Shown here in pieces: positions 18,675 through 30,173 of a stretch of 64,000 nt of DNA. Position numbers and translations under genes: made by a program. Every line of letters starts with the position of its first letter. The first letter of the stretch is position 1. Source of the stretch: Bryopsis sp. KO-2023 (lineage: Eukaryota > Chlorophyta > Ulvophyceae > Bryopsidales > Bryopsidaceae); assembly GCA_030272585.1 (NCBI GenBank), contig BSYQ01000003.1, positions 124,001 to 188,000 of the forward strand. The letters run 5' to 3'. The notes below the pieces were generated by a model that did no database searches, had not been told where the DNA came from, and saw nothing but the letters and a program-made list of their open reading frames with translations.

Positions 18675-20450
18675 ATGCCAAAGCACAGCCCGATCATGTG
18701 GCGCAGTGGTGATAAGGCGGTTGAAGGAAAGGAGTCTAGTGGAAAACAACTGGGTGGAAGCGGAAAAACAAAAGGCAGTGGCGGCGAGAAAAGCGGAAAG
18801 GAACAGAGTGGAAGTCTCGCCGACGCTCGCCCACCCAGAGGGGAACCCAAACCACTTATCACACCACCTAAGGCGAAGCTCATGAAAACTCTCCCACCTC
18901 CTTCGGTGCTTTCGAAACTTCGGAACTTCGAAACATCGCTGCTGAAAGGAACCTCAAAGATCGTGATCCGCCCACCGACAGAGTTGCCGGAAAAACTGCC
19001 GGAAAAACCTAGTTCCAGAACAGGAAAAACACTCGACCGAGACGCCGACCCAGCTACTCTCCAAGCTAGGTGTCAACGGTTACAAGACGATGTGTTGGAA
19101 CTCCGTGCAGAACGCGACGCACAACGCGCGCGGGCGGATCAGGCAGAGAAGCACTTGAGAAAGTTCGAGGGTGCAGCACAACGACTCTGCGATCAAGTAA
19201 CGAAGCTTGAACACGATCTGGAAATCGCCCGGCAGGCGAGAGGAACCGCTGAGCAGGAGGTGAAACAGCTTCAAAAGGAGCTCGATTCTGCGAACCAGAC
19301 GCAGAAAAAGCTGAAAGCGCAGCTGACGAAACAGCAGCCGCACCTGACGTCCACAGACGAAAGGTCGGCCTGGCAAACGGCTGTGTACTCGTCTGAGGCA
19401 CAGTCCGGGTTGATGAGCCGGTTGCTCCACAGCGTTCCCGCACGTCTTGGGGACTACGTGGAAAACCTTTGTCGGGCGACGATGGACGATATCCTTGAAC
19501 AGGGTGCTGGAGCTGCTGCTGCGATCAGAGACGGAGAGGAGCCTGTCTACTACGGCAAAGGGAATGTTCCGGTGAACCACCGGCTAGCCGGGTATGACTA
19601 TACGCAGGTGGACAGAACGCTGGAGAGAATCAGAAGTCGTGCACCGGGGCACTTTGAAATTCCCGACGTCGCCGACGATATGATCTCAGAGCCACAACCA
19701 AGGAGAATCCGCGATCTGACCGGGGAACAGACCGGTGGAAAGACCGACGAAAAGTCGGCGCCCAAGAAAAGGAAGGAGAGAGAGGAAGAGGAGGCGCTCG
19801 CCGACATGTCAAAGAGATTCAAGGACAGGCGTGGGGAAAAGCCGCCGATCTGTTTGTGGTGCTATTCGCCGCCGGCTCTGGCGGATAGCTACGTGATCAC
19901 CACATGCACGAGCCACACGGTGTGCCGAACCCACTGGAATCTCATGATAATCCTCGTGCGCTTATACGGGGTGTGGCAGGAACAGCGAATAGATCCGCCA
20001 CAGGTTCAGCTGAAGGACCTTCATTTGGACATGCGCGAGCCAGACTTCCAGCCACTCCTTCAGGCTCCACCCACGACCCAGACTCTAACCGAGTGCTATC
20101 AGTGCTTGAGAAGGGACATGGGCTTTCCGAAAGGCCTTGCCCTGAAGCGCTTGGGTCCGTTGGTGAAAAGGTGGGCGGAGGAGTATGAGAAGCAGGAAAA
20201 AGAGAGAACACCCGAACCAGAAACAAAAGGAGAACAAGACCCAAAACAGGACGAAGGAAAAAGTCCTTCCGTGTCCAGCAGGAGTCCATCCTCGGAGCCC
20301 TCGTCTTTGGGACCTCTTCCTCCACCTTTGGATGAGGATTTCCCTCCTTTGGATGTGGATGAGGACGAGCCTCCGATCGACTTGGTGGCAGAACCAGTCG
20401 ATGAACCAGCTGCGGAACCAGCTGAGGCACCAGCCATGGGTGCTGACTGA
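18675..20450 (+). CDS. ORF3 of C: coiled-coil protein with RING-like Cys/His module
   Basis: 591 residues from ATG 18675. Basic Lys/Ser/Gly-rich first 60 residues are followed by a coiled coil at about 150-230. Residues 393-477 hold C393-x2-C396-x14-C411-x2-H414-x2-C417-x2-H420-W, then C474-x2-C477. This is the same order, the same inner spacing and the same Trp as ORF3 of A1. The N-terminal sequences hardly resemble each other, so the Cys/His block is the conserved part. An acidic Pro/Ser-rich tail ends in Glu-Pro-Ala repeats. No signal peptide, membrane helix or known enzyme motif is seen. A zinc-binding adaptor or ubiquitin-ligase-like role is possible but unproven. Confidence 0.8.
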   Translation: MPKHSPIMWRSGDKAVEGKESSGKQLGGSGKTKGSGGEKSGKEQSGSLADARPPRGEPKPLITPPKAKLMKTLPPPSVLSKLRNFETSLLKGTSKIVIRPPTELPEKLPEKPSSRTGKTLDRDADPATLQARCQRLQDDVLELRAERDAQRARADQAEKHLRKFEGAAQRLCDQVTKLEHDLEIARQARGTAEQEVKQLQKELDSANQTQKKLKAQLTKQQPHLTSTDERSAWQTAVYSSEAQSGLMSRLLHSVPARLGDYVENLCRATMDDILEQGAGAAAAIRDGEEPVYYGKGNVPVNHRLAGYDYTQVDRTLERIRSRAPGHFEIPDVADDMISEPQPRRIRDLTGEQTGGKTDEKSAPKKRKEREEEEALADMSKRFKDRRGEKPPICLWCYSPPALADSYVITTCTSHTVCRTHWNLMIILVRLYGVWQEQRIDPPQVQLKDLHLDMREPDFQPLLQAPPTTQTLTECYQCLRRDMGFPKGLALKRLGPLVKRWAEEYEKQEKERTPEPETKGEQDPKQDEGKSPSVSSRSPSSEPSSLGPLPPPLDEDFPPLDVDEDEPPIDLVAEPVDEPAAEPAEAPAMGAD

Positions 20451-20733
20451 GATGGCTTCTGGAGTGACAACGAAAAGCAGACCAAGCCGGAGACCAAGCT
20501 ACCGTCCAAGCCAGAGACCAAGCCTCAAGACAGAACGGGGTTTTTCTGTGGGGTTGAGCATGGGTTTGGTTTGGGATTTTTCATGGGTTTGTTTGGGGTT
20601 TGTTTATCGTTTAGTTGGGGTTTTTGTTGTGGGTTTGTTTGGGGTTTCTTTTTCTTCTAGTTCGACCTTTTTCTTTCTTTCTTTCCAGGGTTGTGACGGG
20701 TGTGGACACCCTCTCGTGGGGGGGGGGCCAAAT
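20451..20733 (+). other. 3' untranslated region and polypurine tract of C
   Basis: TG-rich stretch ending in a long G-run (20716-20727) six bases before the LTR. It matches the layout after ORF3 in A1. The ORF3 end and the LTR leave no room for a further gene. Confidence 0.65.
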
Positions 20734-20836
20734 TGATAGTAGCACTCGGGTTTAGGGTGATGTTGTAGTACAATTGGGAGTACGACAGGGTTTATAGGGC
20801 AGGGGGCCCTCCTGTAAAAATTAATCTTCCCAGTGA

Positions 20837-20869
<33 letters not shown>

Positions 20870-20901
20870 CTTGTGTCTCGGGGTCCTAGACCCCCTTATC
20901 A
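20734..20901 (+). repeat. 3' LTR of element C (168 bp)
   Basis: Begins TGATAGTAGCAC and ends CCCCCTTATCA, so the ends are inverted (TGATA/TATCA). It contains a CT/GT microsatellite near 20839-20869. Only one copy is in the window; the right border is set by B2 pol codons resuming at 20902. Confidence 0.7.
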
Positions 20902-23259
20902 CTCGGCACATCATGAAATTCCCCCATCACCTTTTCTCGGTATCCGTTCGGTACCACTATTACTTTGTCGGAGGTGGGTGTTGCTTGATAGTACAACCAG
21001 CCATCCTCTAGAGAAAGTTTCGTGGGTTTACCCTCTTGGATTTTCTTGACTTCCGCTTGCAGTTTCTGATCTTCTGCAATAGCGGTCTTCCATGCATCTG
21101 CTTCATCTACCACCCAGGTCGACAAAGCATGAATTTGATCCTTAGCATCAGGAAGGCTTCGGGATAACGCATCCGCCAGCACATTGGCTTTGCCGGGAAC
21201 ATAGACGATTGTTGGACCTATGGAATCGAAAAACCCTGACCTCCACCATCGGGCTTGGGTCCGCGACATTGTTGCTTGGGTCATGAAGTAGGTTAACGGC
21301 TGATGGTCCGTCATAACCGTAACCTCCCCAGGCGCTCCTTCGAGGTAATGTCGCCATTGGCTAAGCGCATATGCTATAGCCCCCAGCTCTCGCTCGTAAG
21401 CGGAATATCGTGTCTTAGCTGGTTTTAGTCGTCTTGAAAGGTAAGCTATTGGTTGTAGCCCCTTTCCATGGTCCTGACACAAAACTGCTCCATATGCAGT
21501 CCCTGATGCGTCCGTTATTACGGTGTACTTGAGCAGCGGATCGGGCAGGAGAAGGATCGGTGTGCGGGTAATCTTTTCCTTGAGTTTGCCGAAAGCTTCC
21601 CGTTGCAGAGGTCCCCACGTCCACACATGATTCTTTTTGATGAGATCATGCAAGGGTCCTGCAATTCGAGCAAACTCTGGTATAAACTTACGATAGTAAG
21701 ATACCATGCCCAAAAAACTTCGCACATCCGTCACTGAGCTCAGCTCCTTCCACTCTTGTATAGCCCGCACTTTGTCACTCATTGGCTGCAGGCCTTTTCC
21801 CGACAGATGATACCCCAAATAGTCGGTCTCGCTGACCCCTACTTCGCACTTGCTTGCTTTGGCGTACAATTTATACTTTGCAAGGCGTTCGAATACTTGT
21901 TTCAAATGATCGACATGTTCTTCCACTGAGTTGGAAAACACCAAGATGTCGTCAATGAAAACAACCACAAAGTGGTCCAAAAACTCGCCCAACAAATCCT
22001 GCACCATTGTCTGAAATTGGGCTGGACAGTTGGACATTCCGAAAGGACAGACGAGAAACTCGAAATGTCCGTATCTTGTTCGGAAGGCGGTTTTTGCAGT
22101 ATCCTTCGGGCGAACTGGAAATTGCCAGTACCCCGAACGTAGGTCGATCTTCGTGTAGATCTTTGCTTTAGCGAGCCGATCCATCAATTCCTCCGGAAGT
22201 GGAAGTGGATAGCGGTTTTTGATTGTGTACTTGTTGATCCATCGATAATCAACGCACATCCGCAATCCGCCGTCTTTCTTTGGGACGAAGAGTATGGGAG
22301 CACCCCAGGGACTCTCTGACGGCCGTATCTTCCGTTGTTCCAGTAGGTAGTCCACCTGTGTCCGTACTTCATCCAATTCTGCTGGAGAAAGTTTGTACAA
22401 CGGACGGTGGATTGGGCTCATACTCTCATCCTCCAGGTCAACTTTGAATTCGTGACCTTTACGAACTGGAGGGATGCCAGGTGGGAGATCTTTGGGAAAA
22501 ACGTGGCTGTATTCCTCCACCACAGAACGGATTGCCGGATGCATCTTGTCATGCAAAAGCCGTGGAAGATCCGTCTGTATTGGTGCGTGATTGTCGGCCG
22601 AGGTCTTTAGACTATCAACCTGGAGGCCCTCATATGGATATTGCATCAAATGGTTGCTATCCATAGGGTCGGATTCACGAACCACCACCAAGTAGGCCAG
22701 GCTATCTTTGTCGGCCTGTTTGCCTATATGGCGGAATACTTTCTTGTGGGACAGAATGGGGATAGTTTCTTCCGTCAGTTGGAGATAATCAGTCGGTTTC
22801 TCTTTAACCGGTACTGTAATCCAACGATTTCCCTGACGGATGTTGATGGTTCCTTGTGCAAAGTCTATGGACGGGTTATTAGCGATGAGCCACGGTAACC
22901 CTAACACAATGTCATATGTGAGATGAGGGAATACATCTGCAGAAAACTGGGTTTTGTAGTCACCCAGCTGCATCTTGATGTTCCCACATCGTTTGTCCAC
23001 AGTGCAAACAGCCCCATTCGCTAATGACACTGTCTTATTACACGAGGAGAACTCTAACCCAAACTTGTCCACCAGTTTTTGTGCCACGTAATTTTCTGTA
23101 GCTCCACAGTCTACATAAGCGGAAATTGCCGCTCCCCCTATCCGCCCTCTAAGCTCATATCCCATGAACTTGAGGTGTTTATTTTGAACTAACGGATTAA
23201 AACTGTCTTGGAGGTAATCCCATTCTCCTTCCGTTGTTCGCTTTCTACGGTCCGGTACC
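20902..23259 (-). CDS. pol: Pol of B2, main part: protease, RT, RNase H, start of integrase
   Basis: Continues in frame from 29738-30173 when F and one GTACC copy are discounted. The protease has DCGA in YVDCGATENYVAQ. Reverse transcriptase carries VFIDDILVF and RNase H has ITDASGTAYGAV. Integrase stops after HDVPS of its zinc module, where the C LTR begins and adds a few foreign codons to a stop at 20886. The N-terminal ATG at 23165 is internal, not the true start. No other lesion is seen. This intact copy shows that 19 nt are missing from C pol. Confidence 0.92.
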
Positions 23260-23579
23260 TGTGACGGTTTCCTTGGGGATGGGAGCGGACCTTGTCTCGC
23301 ACAATTTTACAACCTTCGACAAGATGATAACAAGACCCTTTCATCGGAATAAATAGCCCAAAGAGTCCTGCTGAGTCAACCTACCCTAACCTTCGCCCAT
23401 ACAAACATCAAGATCGGTTAACTCCATCTAACCACCCCTGGATCAGATTGTCCCAATTATAAATCTAGCCACTCCTGGACTAAACCACCCCATGGTAGGC
23501 CCAAAGTCGATCAATCAACCCCCACAAATGCTTTCCTCTAATCCCACTAATCCTCTACCACCATTGAACTACTGTTACA
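23260..23579 (-). repeat. 3' LTR of element F (320 bp)
   Basis: Plus-strand ends TGTGACGG and CTGTTACA. By eye it is identical to 29418-29737, which implies a recent insertion. The polypurine tract CTGGGGGAGTT lies beside it on the minus strand. Confidence 0.93.
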
Positions 23580-23590
23580 AACTCCCCCAG

Positions 23591-26500
23591 GATCCTATAT
23601 ATTGGCCTCACTTTTAGGATCCTCACCTTGTGCGCAATACTCATGATCATTATCCCAAATAGAAACCGAAAACACAATGACCACCCCTGGTCCGCAGAAA
23701 TCCAAACTTCATATCCCCTGCAACCCCCGTCAGGATAAATTCAAAGCACGGTTCTTTCCCATATAAAAAGATAATTTTTCATGTACCAACCCCTCTATGA
23801 TCTTTGTCTCTGTCCTGTCTTGAGCTTTTGCTTGGTCCGAGCTAACCGCTTCTGCTCCAAATTCCATTGATGCCCCCATACCATCCACATGGATGTCATA
23901 TGAGCCAGCCATCCAATAATCTCCCTCCAAACAGATTTCAAAATGCGATTGTGGCTGCAAATCAGGTAGCACCACACCTCTCGAAGATAACACACACGAT
24001 AATCGGCTCCATCTCATCACGAATTCTGGCACACCATTTATTGGTCTTTGCCTTTCGCACCGCCTTGAACCTCTTGTGTATGGCTATTGCGCAAGAGAAT
24101 CCTTCTCCCACTCGCCATATTTCTGTCGTCTGTACACATCCAGTCGTTGCATGTGGCTACCTCATACAACTCAACATGCCATACAATCTCTCGGTGATAC
24201 TCGTCACCTCAGGTTGCCCTGGGATCTAGGTCATGATTGGTTGACTTCTGCACACTTTCAGAGCTCCAGTTGTAGCATGCCCATCTCGTCCATCCTCCTT
24301 GCACTCCCTACGTGAACACTCCTAGCAATCGATTACGTATACGGTTTTCGCCATCTCTGGGCTGCAGATCTTCCAACTCTGAAAATCCCCTGCCGGCCCC
24401 CAACAAGATTTGTGGCTTTGTTAGCTTCTGAGTTGCTCCTTCAAGCTTCCTCCTTCAATATCCAATATAGGACTTTGAAACCTCTCGTTGATGATTGCTT
24501 TCACAAGCACCTTCTCAATATGTTCAGTCCAACTCCGGTCACTTGGCTGCACATCTCTCACAAATTTCAGGTCCTCTCATCATGCTTCTTCAGAAATCAG
24601 TTTTCGCCCATCAACACCTTTTCATATTCAGAGCTTTGGAGAAAGATTTAGCTTGCACCATTCCTCCCCCGTCTTTCTAAACTGTCACCACAACTCCGGA
24701 AAGGTACTATAAAAAAACTCTTCCCCATCATGGCAACTGAATCTCATCAACAGCTCCAATAAAAAGTTCATCTATATCCCAACTAATCAGATGGAAAACT
24801 GTCCACATGTCTATATTCTCTTAGAACCTAGTCTCTTTCTGCCCCAGCAACAGCCTTTGTTTGATGCACTCTGAAAAATCAAATATTCAATTCTCCGTAG
24901 CACCAAAACTTCTCAACAAACCAACCTTTTTATCAAGTTCCAACAATTGAAAGCTTTCTTATCAAAGGTTTACCTCAGATCCCAATGTTCCTTCCCACCT
25001 CAGAACTTCTAGGAATCGAATCCTTGAAAAGCTCCTTTATCAAATCTTTACCTCAGATCCCAGTGGTCTCAGTCTGAGACTCTCAGAATTTTCCAGGAAT
25101 CTTCCAAAAGGAATTGATGACTGTTTAATGTTCCCTTTGGCACAACAGTTGGGTCTCCTTGAGTCATTCCTTATTAGCTTCATGACTGAACTTCAGCTGC
25201 ACAAATCATCCACCTCAGTTCCCCACACCAGGATGATCCCATCCATGTGGTTAGTAGGTTGTAGATATCCTCTGATTTTGCTGCCCACACTTTTCTCCAG
25301 GTTTGTTGCTTGTTGTGACCTTCATTTTTCAGTACCCCAAGTGGTACCTGGCAACCCTCTCCATGCTTTGCTTTCACTTGCTCCACACTTGACGGCCATG
25401 CTTCCTAGCCTCCAGAATTCCAGCACTAGGTAAGCATCCTCCCAAACATTGTATTCAATTGCAATTCAGTCTTTTGTCGACCAATGCTTCTCTTGCCCGT
25501 TTGTTTGTTCGAAAGTGTCCTCTGTGGTCATGTATGCTGGCCCCAACCAGCCATACGAGAGAGTATAGGTTTTGTCATTGGTTCACAATCAATTAATGCT
25601 TAAAGCTCAGCCGCATCTCTCAGCCGCATGTCGCACACATGATTGTGATTTGGTTCACTGTCCATCGATGCTCATCGCTTTGTCGCATGCCTCACACATA
25701 ATCTCCCCCTCCACAACCAATTTCGCTGACCTTGCGTTGTGGATCAATGTAGTAGAGGCACAGCCAATCACATGCATGTGAACCAGTCCAAAACCCTGCC
25801 CAATAGGTAGTGAAGACTTGCCTCCTGGCTACACTCAGCCCAATTTCTGAATCCGCCTCACTCCTATGTTCCTCCACATCCTGGCCCTCGATTCCTGGGC
25901 TGACAACTGCATATTCCATTCTCCAGCTTGTCTTTCAGATTTCTCCACCCTTCCAACTGAGTGGCACAATATCTTGGACAATTCTTGCAGAAGAACATCA
26001 TTGGAAATCAGTGTCTTGGTTGACTTGGTGTCCGGCCAGCCTGCCTGACTCCCCCAAAGTTCAACCTGCGGGTCTTTTCGCCCCTTCTGAACCGAAAAAT
26101 TCTCGTGCACAGTTGGTGGTAATCCACCGAGCATCCATGCTCTGCCACAGTCGTTCTCCCTTGCTTTCTTCCATGAAAAGAAAGTCTGGATCAAGGGGAA
26201 CCTCGCTTCAAGGCCATCCCTTCAAGTTGATCACACTGGGGTCTCCTATCTTGTGCATCAAACTTGACCTTACTCCATCCTTACGGAAAATTCAGTGTAA
26301 TTCTCCATAAAACAGCTGAGCAATCTATTGATAGTCAGCCCCTTTTTTTTTTTTTTTTTTTTTTTTCAATTGGATTCACTTCTCATGAATTTTTGCTGAG
26401 CTATCCATGTACTATCCAGCCCCTTTTCTCACTTTCAAGTGGATTCAATCCTCATGAATTTTGCTGAGATATCCATGTACTATCCAACCCAGTCCATTAT

Positions 26501-29403
26501 CACAAGAAATCCATATCCTTCGGTTGAATACTCAAGAAAATTTCCGTATGGTACCAACCCAATTGCAAACCCAATTCTGATCAGAAATGGCTCAACTCTT
26601 CAAGTGATATCCAGCCCATTGTTCAATGCAATTCTGAATATTTCCCACCTGTGGGTTCCCTCATTTCTTGCTTCGAATTCTCCAAAAATTCCGAGCAATT
26701 GCTCAGCTCTTGTGTTGCACATTGTGTCTCAGGTGTATGTGTGTATGTTCATCCTTGATTGGTCATCTCATCCTTCCATTCTCCTCCACATCCATGTGTC
26801 CATCTCAGTGGCCACTCTCGAATTGGTCTCCATAGTCCATGTAATTGATCCACCCATCCAACAGTTCCTTTGGTGCCTCAAATCAAATTTCTTCACATCC
26901 TTTGGTCATGGTCCCACCAAAAAAAATCAGGGATCAGATAATAATCCCATATTTTTTTTATTTTTTTTTTTCAAAACATGTGAATGATGCTAGCTTTCCA
27001 CCTGAAAATTTCAATATGCCCTCTTGGAAAATCTGCCACCACCTTTCAATGAATTCTTGGTCCACATCTCCCTACTCACAAATGTTCCACAACACTTTGA
27101 TTGAATCTAGATCACGCCTCAGGTGGTCATGCGTCAAGAATAATTTTGTCCACCATCCATTTTCCTTAGAACATCTCTCCCGAATTCACTTACTGGGATT
27201 GCTCTTTCACAGTTCCAAAATGAATCAGAGTAACCTTAGTGATGCTATCTATTGCATCTCTTGCCTTTGCAAGTTCCACTCCTCTTGAAATAATATCACG
27301 GGAACCAGTAATCTAGCTGTCTTATCCACTCTCCAAGAATTTGGATCAATTTTCCCCAATCATTGATATTCCTAAAAAAAATAATTCCCTGACCGAATTT
27401 CTTTCACACCTATTACTGGAAATCATAAACTGTTGCCATGTTTTCTTGTATCCACCTCTTGACCACTTAAGCAATCCTTTTTTGATCACACCACCAATCT
27501 TTTTCAGTGATACTGGAGCCCTTTTTCCGACTTGCATCGCCTGCATGGGTCGAATCGACCACAGTGCTCTTTTCTTGTTTCCGAGTTCCAAGCGTTGGGT
27601 CTCATTGGCGACGTGACACTCAGGCCTGCGTCCACGCCAATCCAGTTTTGCTAGCGTCTTTTGTATTCCAACGCCTCCCCTTTCACAACACTTCCTCAGT
27701 AGATTTCCAGCTCCACCTCCTGGGTCAAATCAACGCTCGAGTAGCATAACTCTCGGCCACTTCCAACATGGTCGCACCAAACCCTTCCTCTTCTCGTCTG
27801 GCACGCTACCTTTTTTCTCCTCTTCGTACCAGCAGGCCTTAATGCCTTTTTCTGTCGTTATTGCATCATCACCCGTCGCACGCTCTCTGGCCATTTTGGT
27901 TCTCATTCTTCCTTTCGGCTTCAGGCGCCCTCACTTCCAATGTGGTCGTCACTGTGTCACTTGGTTCGCCACTGCATCGCCAGATTCGTTACTCCCATTC
28001 TCGTCCTCGCAGTGGGGTCACACTTTCGACCTGAGGCCCCTAAAGTCGTCGTAATCGGCACACACCTTAACCCACTGTCTCCTTGCACTGCTTTTTTGGT
28101 AGTCTAGGACGCACTCGACTGTTGGCTCCTTTCGACCTTGTTCTTCTCTTCGTTTTTCTGTCTTTTCATGAACTATCCGACATCCATTTATTTTCCAGTC
28201 CGTAAAACCCCAAGTGCGTCTGACACTCTCTGTCGTCAACTCGACCTTCTTGGCCCCGTGTGCGCTTCTCTGTTCTTGTGATCAGGAGTGATCCTCCGTT
28301 GCAAAAAGGTTGGGTGAAGCGCCATCCTCTCCAAGGCGTTCGTTCCGTTCCAACACCTCCCCCAACGCACAGAATCGATCTCTCCCTTTCTCTCCGTTCG
28401 TCCGCACTAGCATTCGCAGATCAGCTTTGAGATCCGACTCGCCACCACTTTTATTTTCTTCGAAAACCACTTCCAGAAGTGACTTTTCAAGTTCTACGTG
28501 CCCTGGTTAGAAGTCCGTGCTAAGGCCACCTTCGTTGTATTGCTCACTCTCTTCTCGGTAGGATGCATTTCTGACTCGCGACTTCCGACCATTCTTATCA
28601 ATCTCAGCGCCTCGTGCAGTAGACTTTGCTTTTCCTCGTTTTTACCAAAACTTAGACGTCATCCTCTTAACACACCCCGACGGAACACCATTTTCCGCTC
28701 GAACTTCGCTCGTTCCTTTGGACGACCTTTCATCTCCCCACCAGTGTCTTCTTTCACAGTGATCGTCCTCACCAAGCGAAAACTTTGGACTGCTTAGCAA
28801 AGTCTGCCACACCCCTCCGTTGCTGAGCATTCTCCACCGATCCTGGCGTCCTTCCTTCCTATGCGATTCGACTTGTCGTCTGCCTCGCGGACGTCTGTCC
28901 TACACTTTGCGTTCCCAACGATCTCAGGTATTCAGGCTCGACCACGCAACCTTCAACCAGCGATTCTTTAAGAGTTTGTACCTCTTCCGCCTTTTCCAAC
29001 ACTCGCTGCAAACTTTCTCCTCGTTCAAGGGATGGACAGGTCCTCGGAAAGTCTCTTTTTTTTTCCGCCTAGAAAACTTTTCCCTTCTGTCACGCACTGA
29101 ACAATATTGGGAAGCGTCGCTATTTTCTTTTCTTTCGTGTCGGTGAAATAACTAAGGTTCAAAATCCCGTCACGTCCACGTTCCAGTTTCTCTCACAACA
29201 TCCGTTTCAACTCAAATAGACAACGTAGCTTCTCTTCTCAAGAGGCACTCCCTTGACTTCGAACTCTGGAGATAGTTTGTTCCTTGCACACAGCACGAGG
29301 TTCGGACTCGGTCAACACACCACTTCTTCCACACAATCCACACGCGCTCCTCCCCACAAGGTCCCCTCAACTTCCACGACCTCCATCGCTAAGGACGGCC
29401 TAC
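23591..29403 (-). other. Internal region of F without recognisable gag or pol
   Basis: 5.8 kb. The sense strand is purine-rich, like D and E. The longest sense ORF is about 119 codons (26194-25835) and matches nothing I know. I looked for RT, RNase H, integrase and chromodomain signatures and found none. A short coiled-coil-like stretch near 29000 may be a gag remnant. T-runs lie at 26342-26366 and 26951-26970. This resembles large non-autonomous LTR derivatives (LARD-like). Confidence 0.6.
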
Positions 29404-29415
29404 GCTCCGAAACCA
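29404..29415 (-). other. Primer-binding site of F (TGGTTTCGGAGC)
   Basis: Identical to the primer sites of A2, B1, B2 and E and 2 nt from the LTR. It shows that F kept the reverse-transcription signals although coding capacity is lost. Confidence 0.85.
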
Positions 29416-29417
29416 CT

Positions 29418-29737
29418 TGTGACGGTTTCCTTGGGGATGGGAGCGGACCTTGTCTCGCACAATTTTACAACCTTCGACAAGATGATAACAAGACCCTTTC
29501 ATCGGAATAAATAGCCCAAAGAGTCCTGCTGAGTCAACCTACCCTAACCTTCGCCCATACAAACATCAAGATCGGTTAACTCCATCTAACCACCCCTGGA
29601 TCAGATTGTCCCAATTATAAATCTAGCCACTCCTGGACTAAACCACCCCATGGTAGGCCCAAAGTCGATCAATCAACCCCCACAAATGCTTTCCTCTAAT
29701 CCCACTAATCCTCTACCACCATTGAACTACTGTTACA
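29418..29737 (-). repeat. 5' LTR of element F (320 bp)
   Basis: Copy of 23260-23579. It starts 2 nt from the primer site and ends at the GTACC duplication that leads back into B2 pol. Confidence 0.93.
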
Positions 29738-30173
29738 GTACCCCTCTTGCACCGGCGTCAAACGGAACTCTTGGACTAGTCCGGCTTGAACTTTTAACAC
29801 TTCCTTCCGAAGCCTGTTTCTCTCCACAAGGTAGGACAGATTCCAGGTTGCTATCTTCGGAGGAACTTCCAGAGTCTTCACATACTGAACCAACACTTTC
29901 CGGCAATCCTTTGTCGGAAGTGCTTTGGGCGATCGTACTTGAATCGTCCATCCGCTCTTTGTCCCCAAGTTTTGTACTCATTAGCGGATATTCAGCCCTC
30001 TGGGCGGGATTACTTGACTCTTTCTCTGGCTTCTTATTCTGTTTCCCCTTCCGTTCTCGTTCTCGTGACTCCCGGAGCTTCTGACGTTTGCGATGTCGAT
30101 ATCTTCTGCGTCTGGCTCTTTTCCTTCTGGCCGCATGGAGTGGAATCGCCTCTATGCGCCGTGATCTTTTAAC
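29738..30173 (-). CDS. pol: Pol of B2, N-terminal part (upstream of F)
   Basis: About 145 residues in the -1 frame to gag, entered at the heptamer 30173-30167; an ATG at 30176 overlaps the gag end. Very basic start (Arg/Lys/His-rich), then an acidic Ser/Glu linker before the protease. The frame runs into F and would end within its LTR. With F removed it continues into 23254 downward without a break. A2 pol starts in the same basic way. Confidence 0.85.

Larger units (their letters stand above)
15412..20901 (+). mobile_element. Element C: chromovirus, 3' part with damaged pol, ORF3 and 3' LTR
   Basis: Pol from the start of the RT core (MCVDYRW), spacer, ORF3, polypurine tract and a 168-bp 3' LTR. 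The 5' half was displaced by the A2 insertion and should lie left of the window. C's LTR end abuts B2 pol at 20902, so C inserted into B2 in opposite orientation (expected duplication CTCGG). Confidence 0.85.
23260..29737 (-). mobile_element. Element F: non-autonomous LTR retrotransposon inserted in B2 pol
   Basis: Two 320-bp LTRs (23260-23579 and 29418-29737) that I read as identical, with TGT/ACA ends. They are flanked by 5-bp duplications GTACC (23255-23259, 29738-29742). The primer site TGGTTTCGGAGC on the minus strand (29415-29404) and a polypurine tract next to the left LTR (23588-23580) set the orientation. Total 6478 bp. B2 pol reads through in frame when F and one duplication are removed. 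LTR ends and the GGGGGAGTT tract resemble D and E, suggesting mobilisation by that clade (inference). Confidence 0.93.

Noticed and set aside
27346-29514. Plus-strand ORFs inside element F
   Set aside because: Primer site and polypurine tract show that the sense strand is minus; the plus-strand frames are short and unrelated to known proteins.
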